Origin: Candidatus Sungbacteria bacterium RIFCSPHIGHO2_02_FULL_52_23
GTDB taxonomy: Bacteria; Patescibacteriota; Minisyncoccia; Sungbacterales; HO2-52-23
NCBI GenBank assembly: GCA_001820655.1
Contig: MHQM01000001.1
Coordinates: 1-20,327 of the forward strand
Direction: 5' to 3'
Length of the DNA: 20,327 nucleotides
The stretch's first letter is position 1, and each line of letters opens with the position of its first letter. Below the pieces are notes generated by a model. It made no database searches, was not told the DNA's origin, and saw only the letters and a list, made by a program, of their open reading frames with translations. Both the position numbers and the translations under genes were made by a program. Below are positions 1 through 4,819 of this stretch, in pieces.

Positions 1-84
1 CCGTTCAATATTTTGAGGGGATACGGATACGATCAGAAGTTCGCGGCGTGCATTTTGTACCTGCGTCACCGAGCAGTATTCTAA
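1..84 (+). CDS. possible C-terminal tail of a gene entering from the left (unidentified)
   Basis: Frame 1 is open from the window edge to a TAA at 82-84 and would encode 27 residues ending RHRAVF. A perfect 10-bp hairpin begins one base after the stop, as expected for a gene end followed by a terminator. Nothing in these residues identifies a family. Frame 3 is also open here, to 114, so the choice of frame rests only on the hairpin. This is a weak call. Confidence 0.3.
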   Translation, partial: PFNILRGYGYDQKFAACILYLRHRAVF

Positions 85-108
85 CCTTGATTTTCGCCAA
101 AATCAAGG
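85..108 (+). terminator. perfect hairpin after the first stop codon
   Basis: CCTTGATTTT (85-94) pairs perfectly with AAAATCAAGG (99-108) around the loop CGCC. The rising arm ends in four T and the falling arm starts with four A, so the stem tip is weak, and no clear T-run follows. It may end the gene entering from the left. Confidence 0.45.
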
Positions 109-173
109 TATTATGAAGACAGGTAAAGAAAAAGTAGGGCTGGGGACTTTCAAGGTCTTTATGAGGAGAAAAT

Positions 174-329
174 ATGTTCGGCGAATATGGTCCGGATATG
201 TGGTATGCCGGTTTGGCGTTGGGTTATGCGGTAATCGTATGGATCGCGGTGGATGTTGCGGTGAGGCGGGGATTGCCGCTCTCCCCGCCGCCTCGCTCCA
301 GTCGTCGTGAGTTTGAGCGTGTGTCGTAG
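174..329 (+). CDS. small membrane protein, 51 residues (unidentified)
   Basis: An ATG at 174 opens a 51-codon frame to TAG at 327-329. AGGAG at 164-168 lies 5 bases upstream, one of the few good Shine-Dalgarno sites in the window. The peptide starts MFGEYGPDMWYAGLALGYAV. It has one hydrophobic stretch at about residues 11-30 and ends in a Pro/Arg/Ser-rich basic tail, so a single-pass inner-membrane protein with a cytoplasmic tail is likely. A longer frame beginning at 113 overlaps it in another phase but has no ribosome site and no membrane pattern. A strong hairpin at 375-394 follows. I do not recognise the family and infer no function. Confidence 0.55.
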   Translation: MFGEYGPDMWYAGLALGYAVIVWIAVDVAVRRGLPLSPPPRSSRREFERVS

Positions 330-374
330 GATCGCGGAGTTTTTTTGAAGACGAACTCGCCTTTATATGTATAA

Positions 375-400
375 CGCCCGGACTTGTCCGGGCGTACTCT
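375..400 (+). terminator. GC-rich hairpin, probable intrinsic terminator
   Basis: CGCCCGGA (375-382) pairs with TCCGGGCG (387-394) around the tetraloop CTTG. TACTCTTA follows, a modest T-rich tail. It lies 46 bases after the small membrane protein gene and before the accessory island. Confidence 0.6.
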
Positions 401-475
401 TAACCTTGGAGGCAGGCGCGAGAACCTTTATCCAGCACCGAGCCTCTGATACTGTGGCCCCACCTCTTCCCACGC

Positions 476-510
476 CCTCGCGTTGTTTGATTGCGCAAAA
501 AGTAATATCA
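476..510 (+). repeat. left 35-bp inverted repeat of the accessory island
   Basis: This 35-bp stretch begins CCTCGCGTTGTTTGATTGCG and is repeated in inverted orientation at 4139-4173, matching at 33 of 35 positions (A/G differences at 497 and 504). Looser similarity continues outward for about 25 bp. The two copies enclose about 3.6 kb of small accessory genes. No integrase or classical transposase is encoded between them, so calling these element ends is an inference. The repeat also contains the candidate promoter of the first island gene. Confidence 0.7.
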
Positions 511-511
511 T
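483..511 (+). promoter_or_regulatory. candidate promoter inside the left island repeat
   Basis: TTGTTT (483-488), a 17-base spacer and TATCAT (506-511) resemble a sigma-70 promoter. The ATG of the next gene is 6 bases downstream at 518, so transcription would start at or next to the start codon and give a leaderless mRNA. No Shine-Dalgarno sequence is present. Confidence 0.45.
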
Positions 512-517
512 AAAAAC

Positions 518-931
518 ATGATGTCTAGTTTTCATTCAAGAAGTGTTGCCCTCCTCGTGCTTTTCTCCTTTCTCGCGGTAAGTATTTTTTGTCTGTGGAG
601 CGCAAATGCGATGAGTATGGACGAATCTTCGGACAACTGTGCTGTCTATGGAAGCCAAATGACTCTGTGCGGCACCGATACACAAAGCCATGTTTCCACG
701 AGGCAAAATTTCTTGAATGTTATACCGCAGAAAACTTTTGACTTACTTCTGCTGGCTTTGTTGCTTATCTTTGTTTCGGCCACATACAAAAACATCTGGC
801 CGCGCGCGCCGGAAATAGTGAAAAGTTTGGTAGCAAGAGCTTACGCAACACTCGATATTATTGACCCCATAAAGCGAGCTTTAGCGCGCGGCATAATTCA
901 ACCGAAAATCTATCCGTCCCACATTGGCTAG
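518..931 (+). CDS. small secreted or membrane protein with Met/Cys motif (unknown family)
   Basis: This encodes 137 residues and is the first gene of the island. Residues 8-31 form a signal peptide or membrane anchor. A short exported segment follows with MSM at 32-34, Cys41 and Cys51, arranged as C-x9-C with a Met between. A second hydrophobic helix spans about 74-90, and the basic C-terminal tail is probably cytoplasmic. The second codon is also ATG (521), so either start is possible. I recall short proteins of this look in candidate-phyla genomes, but I cannot name a family. The Met and Cys residues facing outward would suit copper or another soft metal, or thiol redox chemistry alongside the DsbA-like neighbour; that is inference from context. 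No ribosome site is visible, and the upstream -10 box is close enough for leaderless expression. Confidence 0.7.
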   Translation: MMSSFHSRSVALLVLFSFLAVSIFCLWSANAMSMDESSDNCAVYGSQMTLCGTDTQSHVSTRQNFLNVIPQKTFDLLLLALLLIFVSATYKNIWPRAPEIVKSLVARAYATLDIIDPIKRALARGIIQPKIYPSHIG

Positions 932-1016
932 CGTTGGGTTCGCGTCTTTTTGCATGAACGCGGACTCACACCGCTGGCTTTTTCGTTATTAATATCATTT
1001 CTAAATCTAACAACTC

Positions 1017-1757
1017 ATGGAACAAGAAAACGCACAACAAACAACACAAACGAAAAACAATCTCGCGGTGCCAGTCGCAATTGTTATCGCCGGAGCATTG
1101 ATTGCGGGTGCCGTGTATTGGAGTGCACGCGGAGACAATGTTGCTGTCGCACCGCAACCGCAAGCCGGGGCGGAAAATACCGCAGGGCTTGAGAACATGA
1201 ACTCCATTGAAGATTCCGACCACGTTCGTGGCAATCCAAGTGCTCCGGTCAAAATCGTTGAGTATTCGGACATGGAATGTCCGTTCTGCAAGCGGTTTCA
1301 TTCCACCATGCGACAAGTCATGAACGAATACGGCAAAGACGGCAAGGTGGCGTGGGTGTATCGCCATTTTCCGCTTGATTCAATTCACTCACAAGCGAGA
1401 ACCGAAGCTACTGCAAGCGAATGCGCGAACGAGCTTGGCGGAAGCGATGCATTTTGGAAGTACGCCGATCGTTTCTTTGAACTTACTCCGTCAAACAATC
1501 AAACGAATATCGCAACCGTGTTGCCGCAAATCGCGCGGGAAATTGGGCTTGACGAAACAAAGTTTAACTCATGTCTTGCAAGCAAAAAGTACGATAAGCA
1601 CATTCAAGATGACCTCGACAATGCAACTGCGACCGGAGGCAATGGCACGCCGTGGAGTATTGTCATAACTGCAAGCGGCAAGAAGTATCCTCTCTCGGGC
1701 GCGCAACCATACGAAGCGGTTAAGCAACTTATAGAACTTGCGCTTCAAGAAAAATAA
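1017..1757 (+). CDS. membrane-anchored DsbA-like thiol-disulfide oxidoreductase
   Basis: This 246-residue protein has an N-terminal anchor (about residues 16-36), a Pro/Ala-rich linker and an exported thioredoxin-fold domain of the DsbA-like type (Thioredoxin_4 group). The active site is CPFC at 88-91, following VKIVEYSDMECPFC. The cis-proline loop is GTPWS with Pro212, and a helical insertion lies between. Cys136 and Cys186 may form a second disulfide. The reaction is transfer of a disulfide to, or isomerisation in, extracytoplasmic proteins, and the Cys-rich neighbours are natural substrates. A partner that re-oxidises it (DsbB or VKOR) is not in the window; the CxxC membrane protein downstream is a possible functional stand-in, which is inference. 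The family is clear, but whether it acts as oxidase or reductase is not. Confidence 0.92.
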   Translation: MEQENAQQTTQTKNNLAVPVAIVIAGALIAGAVYWSARGDNVAVAPQPQAGAENTAGLENMNSIEDSDHVRGNPSAPVKIVEYSDMECPFCKRFHSTMRQVMNEYGKDGKVAWVYRHFPLDSIHSQARTEATASECANELGGSDAFWKYADRFFELTPSNNQTNIATVLPQIAREIGLDETKFNSCLASKKYDKHIQDDLDNATATGGNGTPWSIVITASGKKYPLSGAQPYEAVKQLIELALQEK

Positions 1758-1764
1758 TTATGAA

Positions 1765-1864
1765 CCCCGTTAGATATTAATCTAATTTGAACATCTAGCG
1801 CAAGATAGTATCAAACGCAAATATGAACACGCGAAAATCACAATCACATAAAATATCTAACGGG
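1765..1864 (+). repeat. CCCCGTTAGA inverted pair no. 1 (100 bp, no nuclease gene)
   Basis: The left arm CCCGTTAGATAT (1766-1777, preceded by a further C) and the right arm ATATCTAACGGG (1853-1864) are perfect 12-bp inverted copies. Beyond the shared core GTTAGA/TCTAAC, the inner three bases TAT/ATA still pair. They differ from those of the other two pairs, which pair among themselves. The unit straddles the start codon of the next gene (ATG at 1823), and its right arm encodes residues ISNG of that protein. The left arm is preceded by ATTATGAA, as in pair no. 2. Confidence 0.75.
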
Positions 1865-2428
1865 ATAAAAGAAAATCTCAAAAATCTGCAAGTGGCGTTT
1901 GGAGAAGTGTTTGTCGTCAATTCGTATATCGCGCTCGCGAGTACATTTGCGATTGCCGCCTTTCTCTTTGCCGTGTGGCTTCCTAACTTTGGTCTCATTG
2001 GAGAAGTGTTTGGCACTTCAAGCGCACCGCTTGTAGCAAAGCTCAAGGTTGCGATTACATTACTCGGCGGTATCGGCACGAATTTTAGTTTTCTTTCCGC
2101 CGGATACACTATCGCGATTGCCGCACTTTTCGGAGTAAATATCGCAATGGTTGCCTATTTCTTGAAACGGACACGGACTCGTCTTGCGAGGCAAGATGTG
2201 GCTGCGGGGTTCGGCGGTATCGCAAGCGGTGCGCTTGGTATTGGTTGCGCCGCCTGCGGGTCTTTCATTTTGAGCACAGTTCTTTCTTCTCTCGGAGCCG
2301 CAGGCGCGCTCGCAATTCTGCCGCTTCGCGGCGGAGAGTTTGGAATTTTGAGCGTTGTTCTGCTTGCGTTCTCGCTTACCCTCATCAGCAGAAAAATCGC
2401 CGCGCCATTAACGTGTAACATAAAATGA
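1823..2428 (+). CDS. polytopic membrane protein with intramembrane CxxC (unknown family)
   Basis: This encodes 201 residues with about five hydrophobic segments (about 34-54, 75-93, 95-114, 130-160 and 170-190). The motif GIGCAACGSF places Cys142 and Cys145 in or at the edge of a membrane helix, next to many small residues. Such a CxxC fits either a quinone- or thiol-linked redox step or metal passage; I cannot choose from sequence. The gene follows the DsbA-like gene by 65 bases and precedes a Cys-rich secreted protein, so passing electrons or metal between them is plausible. Its first 20 residues are basic and include ISNG (12-14 region), encoded by the right arm of the CCCCGTTAGA pair. This suggests the repeat has become part of the coding region. 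No Shine-Dalgarno site is visible. Confidence 0.75.
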   Translation: MNTRKSQSHKISNGIKENLKNLQVAFGEVFVVNSYIALASTFAIAAFLFAVWLPNFGLIGEVFGTSSAPLVAKLKVAITLLGGIGTNFSFLSAGYTIAIAALFGVNIAMVAYFLKRTRTRLARQDVAAGFGGIASGALGIGCAACGSFILSTVLSSLGAAGALAILPLRGGEFGILSVVLLAFSLTLISRKIAAPLTCNIK

Positions 2429-2435
2429 TTATGAA

Positions 2436-2556
2436 CCCCGTTAGAGGCCGCGATCGCCCTAAACAAATAATAATTAGTAAATAAAAACCAATATGGAATC
2501 AACATCTAATGATCACTTCGGCGCAGATCGCGAATCGCGATCTGCCTCTAACGGGG
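2436..2556 (+). repeat. CCCCGTTAGA inverted pair no. 2 (121 bp, no nuclease gene)
   Basis: The left arm ACCCCGTTAGAGGC (2435-2448) and the right arm GCCTCTAACGGGGT (2544-2557) are perfect 14-bp inverted copies. The three inner bases GGC/GCC are specific to this pair. As in pair no. 1, the left arm is preceded by ATTATGAA and a gene start lies inside: ATG at 2493, 57 bases from the first C of the left arm, against 58 bases in pair no. 1. The right arm encodes SNGV of that protein. The DNA between the arms is not alike in the two units, apart from being rich in GATCGC-type palindromes here. Confidence 0.78.
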
Positions 2557-3146
2557 TGAATAAACAAACTATTTTCGCTTTTGCAATAATCACCCTGCTC
2601 GTCGGAGGAGTGTTTTTCCTCGGTCGTTCGCCCGAACAACCGGAGCAAATCGGTCATTTCGCAAATACTGCGCTTGCCGCAAAGTTCGGGAAGTTATCCC
2701 AAAACGGCAATTCGTCTTGTTCGGGCACATTCAAGGATTCAATAATCGCCATGCCAGATAGTGCGCGGCTTCAGGGTTCATGTTGTAGTCCGATGAGTAT
2801 TCATCGCTACAGCGAACAAGTTGAGGGTTTGCAAACTTTTAAATCCGTTCTGGGTCAAAATATCGCAGAGATTCCTGATGATCCGTATGACATTTCAGCC
2901 GGACTCGCAAAGCGGCTCATCTCCCATTACGACATAGAGCTTACGCCGGAACAACAAGCCGCATACGATTACGCTATACTCAATTCAAGCGAGAAAGGTC
3001 CGTGTTGCTGCAAATGCTGGCGTTGGTATGTGTACGGCGGCTTGGCAAAGTTTCTTATTCAAAACCACGACTTCACTGGCGAGCAGATTACCGAGGTGTG
3101 GAATCTATCGGACGGTTGTGGCGGCGACAACGAACATCAGCACTAA
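2493..3146 (+). CDS. cysteine-rich secreted/anchored protein with CCCKCWRW motif
   Basis: This 217-residue protein has an N-terminal anchor at about 27-43 and an exported Cys-rich domain. Visible features are Cys76, GSCCSP (Cys97-98) followed by MSIHRYSEQVEGL, a middle segment IPDDPYDI, then GPCCCKCWRWYVYGG (Cys171-173, Cys175) and DGCGG near the end. The spacing of Cys and Trp/Tyr suggests a conserved disulfide or metal-binding domain; I recall similar conserved uncharacterised proteins in bacteria but no named function. Its position after a DsbA-like enzyme makes it a likely oxidative-folding client. Residues 11-22 are encoded by an 11-bp-arm palindrome plus the CCCCGTTAGA right arm. The N-terminal tail therefore looks like inserted repeat sequence rather than ancestral protein. 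Confidence 0.8.
   Translation: MESTSNDHFGADRESRSASNGVNKQTIFAFAIITLLVGGVFFLGRSPEQPEQIGHFANTALAAKFGKLSQNGNSSCSGTFKDSIIAMPDSARLQGSCCSPMSIHRYSEQVEGLQTFKSVLGQNIAEIPDDPYDISAGLAKRLISHYDIELTPEQQAAYDYAILNSSEKGPCCCKCWRWYVYGGLAKFLIQNHDFTGEQITEVWNLSDGCGGDNEHQH
2523..2545 (+). repeat. 23-bp near-perfect palindrome inside a coding region
   Basis: GCAGATCGCGA (2523-2533) and TCGCGATCTGC (2535-2545) are perfect inverted arms around one A. The palindrome lies between the start codon of the Cys-rich gene and the right arm of the CCCCGTTAGA pair, abutting that arm, and it is translated as residues 11-18. Confidence 0.7.
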
Positions 3147-3151
3147 AAATT

Positions 3152-3682
3152 ATGGAAAACGAATCACAAATTGAATTGAGTAAAAAAGAACGGAAAGAAC
3201 TGCGCCGCGAACAACGCCTTGAAGAAAAGCAGGAATTGGCACAACACCGCACCATGAAGCGCATGACGAAAATCGCGCTCATCGTGATTATTGTTGGCGG
3301 AAGTATAGGTGCTTTTGTGTGGTATCTTGCGACTCGTCCGCCTATTCCTGAAGGGGAGATACTTTCCCGAAGCGGTTTGCACTGGCACCCCGAGCTTGCG
3401 ATTTTCGTCAAAGGAGAAAAGCAAGAAATACCTGCCGACCTCGGAATTGGCGCGGTGCATAACCCCATGCACACTCACGATTCAAGCGGAGTCATTCACT
3501 TGGAATTTCAAGGTGTTGTTCGCAAAGACGATCTGAAGCTCTACCGCTTTTTTGAGGTGTGGGGCAAGGACTTTATGGATATTGGGTCGTCTGTCAAAAT
3601 GACGGTAAACGGCGAGGAAAATGCCGAGCTTCAAAACTACGATATGAAGGACGGAGATAAAATTGAGTTGCGCTATGAATAG
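3152..3682 (+). CDS. membrane-anchored His-rich domain protein (HWH...HTHD...IHLE)
   Basis: I place the start at ATG 3152, five bases after the preceding stop, giving 176 residues. A frame open further upstream overlaps the previous gene and is not needed. The protein has a highly charged N-terminal helix (8-33), one membrane helix (about 40-58) and an exported domain. That domain contains HWHP (77-80), IPADLGIG, HNPMHTHD (103-110), GVIHLEF (113-119) and a later FFEVWGKDF. The clustered His residues point to metal binding, and I recall this His pattern in uncharacterised extracytoplasmic proteins of archaea and bacteria. No enzymatic function is known to me. Tight spacing with the Cys-rich gene suggests co-translation. 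A copper or other metal-handling role for the pair is inference. Confidence 0.82.
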   Translation: MENESQIELSKKERKELRREQRLEEKQELAQHRTMKRMTKIALIVIIVGGSIGAFVWYLATRPPIPEGEILSRSGLHWHPELAIFVKGEKQEIPADLGIGAVHNPMHTHDSSGVIHLEFQGVVRKDDLKLYRFFEVWGKDFMDIGSSVKMTVNGEENAELQNYDMKDGDKIELRYE

Positions 3683-3784
3683 AAATATATGGTGAAAATA
3701 CTTCGTGAAAATAATAAGACGCTCTACCAATGCGAAGAATGCGGTTTTCGCTACGAGGAACAGTCGTGGGCAAAAAAATGCTTG

Positions 3785-4060
3785 CCCCGTTAGAGAAAAA
3801 CTATGTGGTACACATACGTAATTCAAAGTAAAAAAGATGGCTATTGGTACACTGGCATTACTGATGATTTACGGAAACGCTTGAGCATGCATAATTCTGG
3901 CAAAGTGCCTTCTACCAAAAATAGGGCTCCGTTTGAGCTTATTTATTATGAGGCGTGCAAGAACCAAAACGATGCAGTAGCTCGAGAGAAATATCTTAAG
4001 AGCGGTATGGGTAAACGATATTTAAAGAATCGGCTCAAGCGTTTCCTTTCTCTAACGGGG
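3785..4060 (+). mobile_element. GIY-YIG element with 14-bp terminal inverted repeats
   Basis: CCCCGTTAGAGAAA (3785-3798) and TTTCTCTAACGGGG (4047-4060) are perfect inverted copies bounding a 276-bp unit that holds only the GIY-YIG gene. The unit interrupts a zinc-ribbon gene whose halves lie on either side in one frame. A target-site duplication is not obvious, and the exact junctions cannot be set without an uninterrupted relative. The right repeat encodes the last residues (LSLTG) of the nuclease. Family-wide behaviour (homing, transposition or domestication) is unknown to me; mobility is inferred from the split gene. Confidence 0.75.
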
Positions 4061-4063
4061 TGA
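3803..4063 (+). CDS. minimal GIY-YIG nuclease family protein (86 residues)
   Basis: This is a single GIY-YIG domain with no other module. The first motif is YTYV (3-6), the second YTG (16-18), and the expected Arg is in the DLRKR segment (21-26). A conserved C-terminal block REKYLKSGMGKRYLKNRLKR supplies the likely metal-binding Glu62. GIY-YIG enzymes cut phosphodiester bonds in DNA; this short single-domain group (UvrC-like, YhbQ type) has few characterised members. The start is 5 bases inside the left repeat arm, and the stop codon directly follows the right one, so gene and repeats form one compact unit. The reading frame is also in phase with both halves of the interrupted zinc-ribbon gene, separated from them by TAG and TGA. 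Substrate and target are not known. Confidence 0.9.
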   Translation: MWYTYVIQSKKDGYWYTGITDDLRKRLSMHNSGKVPSTKNRAPFELIYYEACKNQNDAVAREKYLKSGMGKRYLKNRLKRFLSLTG

Positions 4064-4138
4064 ACGTGGTGTAAAGAACACCAGAGTTGTAATATTGAGA
4101 TAACTTCTTACGGCATCCCGCCCAAGCAGGAGGAATTC

Positions 4139-4173
4139 TGATATCACTTTTCGCGCAATCAAACAACGCGAGG
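4139..4173 (-). repeat. right 35-bp inverted repeat of the accessory island
   Basis: This is the inverted partner of 476-510 (33 of 35 positions identical). It starts in the stop codon of the split zinc-ribbon gene and ends 22 bases before the 3' end of pth. Weaker similarity to the left copy continues outward to about 4199. Like the left copy it contains a TTGTTT-17-TATCA promoter-like string, here pointing back into the island. Confidence 0.7.
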
Positions 4174-4195
4174 ACACGGCGGAAGGGTGTGGTGG

Positions 4196-4759
4196 TCAGG
4201 AGTTGTACGTATTCATCGCGCGTTCGGCGCCTTCGGAGGTGATGGTCGTGAGAGCCGCGATGGTGGCTTTGGTGATCTTTTTAACGAGTCGGGTTTCATC
4301 GGGCGTGAATTTCTTCAGGACGAGTTTTTCGGCTGGGACGTCGCGTTTGCCTGCGATGCCGATCCGCAGGCGCCAGAAATCGCGCGTCTTGAGCCCGCGG
4401 ATGAGCGAATCAACGCCTTTGTGTCCTGCGGAGTTTCTCCCGAACGAAAGCTTGGCATGCCCGAGCGCAATGTCCGCGTCGTCATGCACGACAAAGATGT
4501 CTTTGGGCTTGATCTTGTAAAAGCGCGCGGCAGGCGCTACCGATTTGGCAGAATTATTCATCATGGTCTCGGGAAGCATGAGGACGGCTTTTGTTTTGCC
4601 GATTTTGGCTTCGCTTACGAGCGCGTTCCATTTTTTCTCCGGGCGAAACTCTCCGGCGCTACTGTGCGCGCCGAAGCGCGCGACAATCTCCCTGCCGACA
4701 TTGTGGCGGGTGTTGTCATACGTATTTCCCGGATTGCCGAGGCCGACGATAAGAATCAT
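4196..4759 (-). CDS. pth: peptidyl-tRNA hydrolase
   Basis: This encodes 187 residues, the usual Pth length, starting at the ATG whose complement is 4757-4759 and ending at 4196. It hydrolyses the ester of peptidyl-tRNAs that drop off ribosomes, releasing tRNA for reuse in the cytoplasm. The start MILIVGLGNPGNTYDNTRHN carries the substrate-binding Asn and catalytic His of the family. MLPETMMNNSAKSV, VVHDDADIALG and GHKGVDSLI are the other conserved blocks. The family usually has FMNNSG and DD.D.P.G, so MMNNSA and DIALG are mild variations. The same frame is open well upstream, but that extension overlaps lepB and lacks any match. It is divergent from lepB, and its 3' end abuts the accessory island. 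No Shine-Dalgarno site is visible. Confidence 0.95.
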   Translation of the reverse strand: MILIVGLGNPGNTYDNTRHNVGREIVARFGAHSSAGEFRPEKKWNALVSEAKIGKTKAVLMLPETMMNNSAKSVAPAARFYKIKPKDIFVVHDDADIALGHAKLSFGRNSAGHKGVDSLIRGLKTRDFWRLRIGIAGKRDVPAEKLVLKKFTPDETRLVKKITKATIAALTTITSEGAERAMNTYNS

Positions 4760-4785
4760 AAAAGAGAGAAGATATGTGTCTGCTC

Positions 4786-4813
4786 TTGCCAAGCATGTAA
4801 AAATAACTATACT
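4786..4813 (+). promoter_or_regulatory. promoter of lepB, leaderless
   Basis: TTGCCA (4786-4791), a 16-base spacer and TATACT (4808-4813) form a good sigma-70-type promoter. The lepB ATG is 6 bases after the -10 box, which puts the expected transcription start on the start codon. No ribosome-binding site exists in the gap. Confidence 0.6.
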
Positions 4814-4819
4814 ATAGGC

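Larger units (their letters stand above)
3689..4141 (+). pseudogene. zinc-ribbon protein gene split by the GIY-YIG element
   Basis: The 5' part (3689-3793) reads MVKILRENNKTLYQCEECGF and continues through RYEEQSWAKKC, then runs into the left repeat arm and stops at TAG (3791-3793). After the element, the same frame resumes at 4064 with TWCKEHQSCNIEIT and ends at TGA 4139-4141. Joined, these give a protein of about 55-57 residues with CxxC, then C-x(2)-WC, then SCN. This is the layout I recall for a small conserved candidate-phyla protein (YQCEECG...KC..WC.E..SCN.EI). Both halves being legible and in one frame is direct evidence of a recent insertion. The upstream part could still be made as a 34-residue peptide. 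The stop codon falls at the inner edge of the right island repeat. Confidence 0.82.
476..4173. mobile_element. putative 3.7-kb thiol/metal accessory island
   Basis: Everything between the 35-bp inverted repeats consists of small exported or membrane proteins plus one nuclease element, flanked on both sides by unrelated sequence (pth and the core genes on the right). The boundaries, the cargo character and the absence of housekeeping genes suggest a transferred block. No recombinase, transposase or direct target duplication is visible, so the mechanism is unknown. Alternatively the repeats could be chromosomal repeats that happen to flank these genes. Confidence 0.45.

Noticed and set aside
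113..310. 65-residue open frame overlapping the small membrane protein gene
   Set aside because: No ribosome site and a basic Cys/Arg/Gly-rich composition typical of an out-of-phase reading. The overlapping frame from 174 has a Shine-Dalgarno site and a membrane helix.
3002..3151. Upstream start for the His-rich membrane protein
   Set aside because: It would overlap the Cys-rich gene by about 145 bases in another phase. The ATG at 3152 directly follows that gene's stop and gives a natural charged N-terminus and anchor.
3689..4141. UGA or UAG recoding joining the zinc-ribbon halves and the GIY-YIG frame into one protein
   Set aside because: All three segments are in one phase, but other genes in the window (for example pth, ybeY and the comEC hydrolase) end properly at UGA, and repeats mark the borders, so an insertion explains the stops better.
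4187..4819. Upstream extension of the lepB frame opposite pth
   Set aside because: The extension is antisense to a clear pth gene, shows no LepB similarity, and the lepB promoter lies at 4786-4813 just before the preferred ATG.
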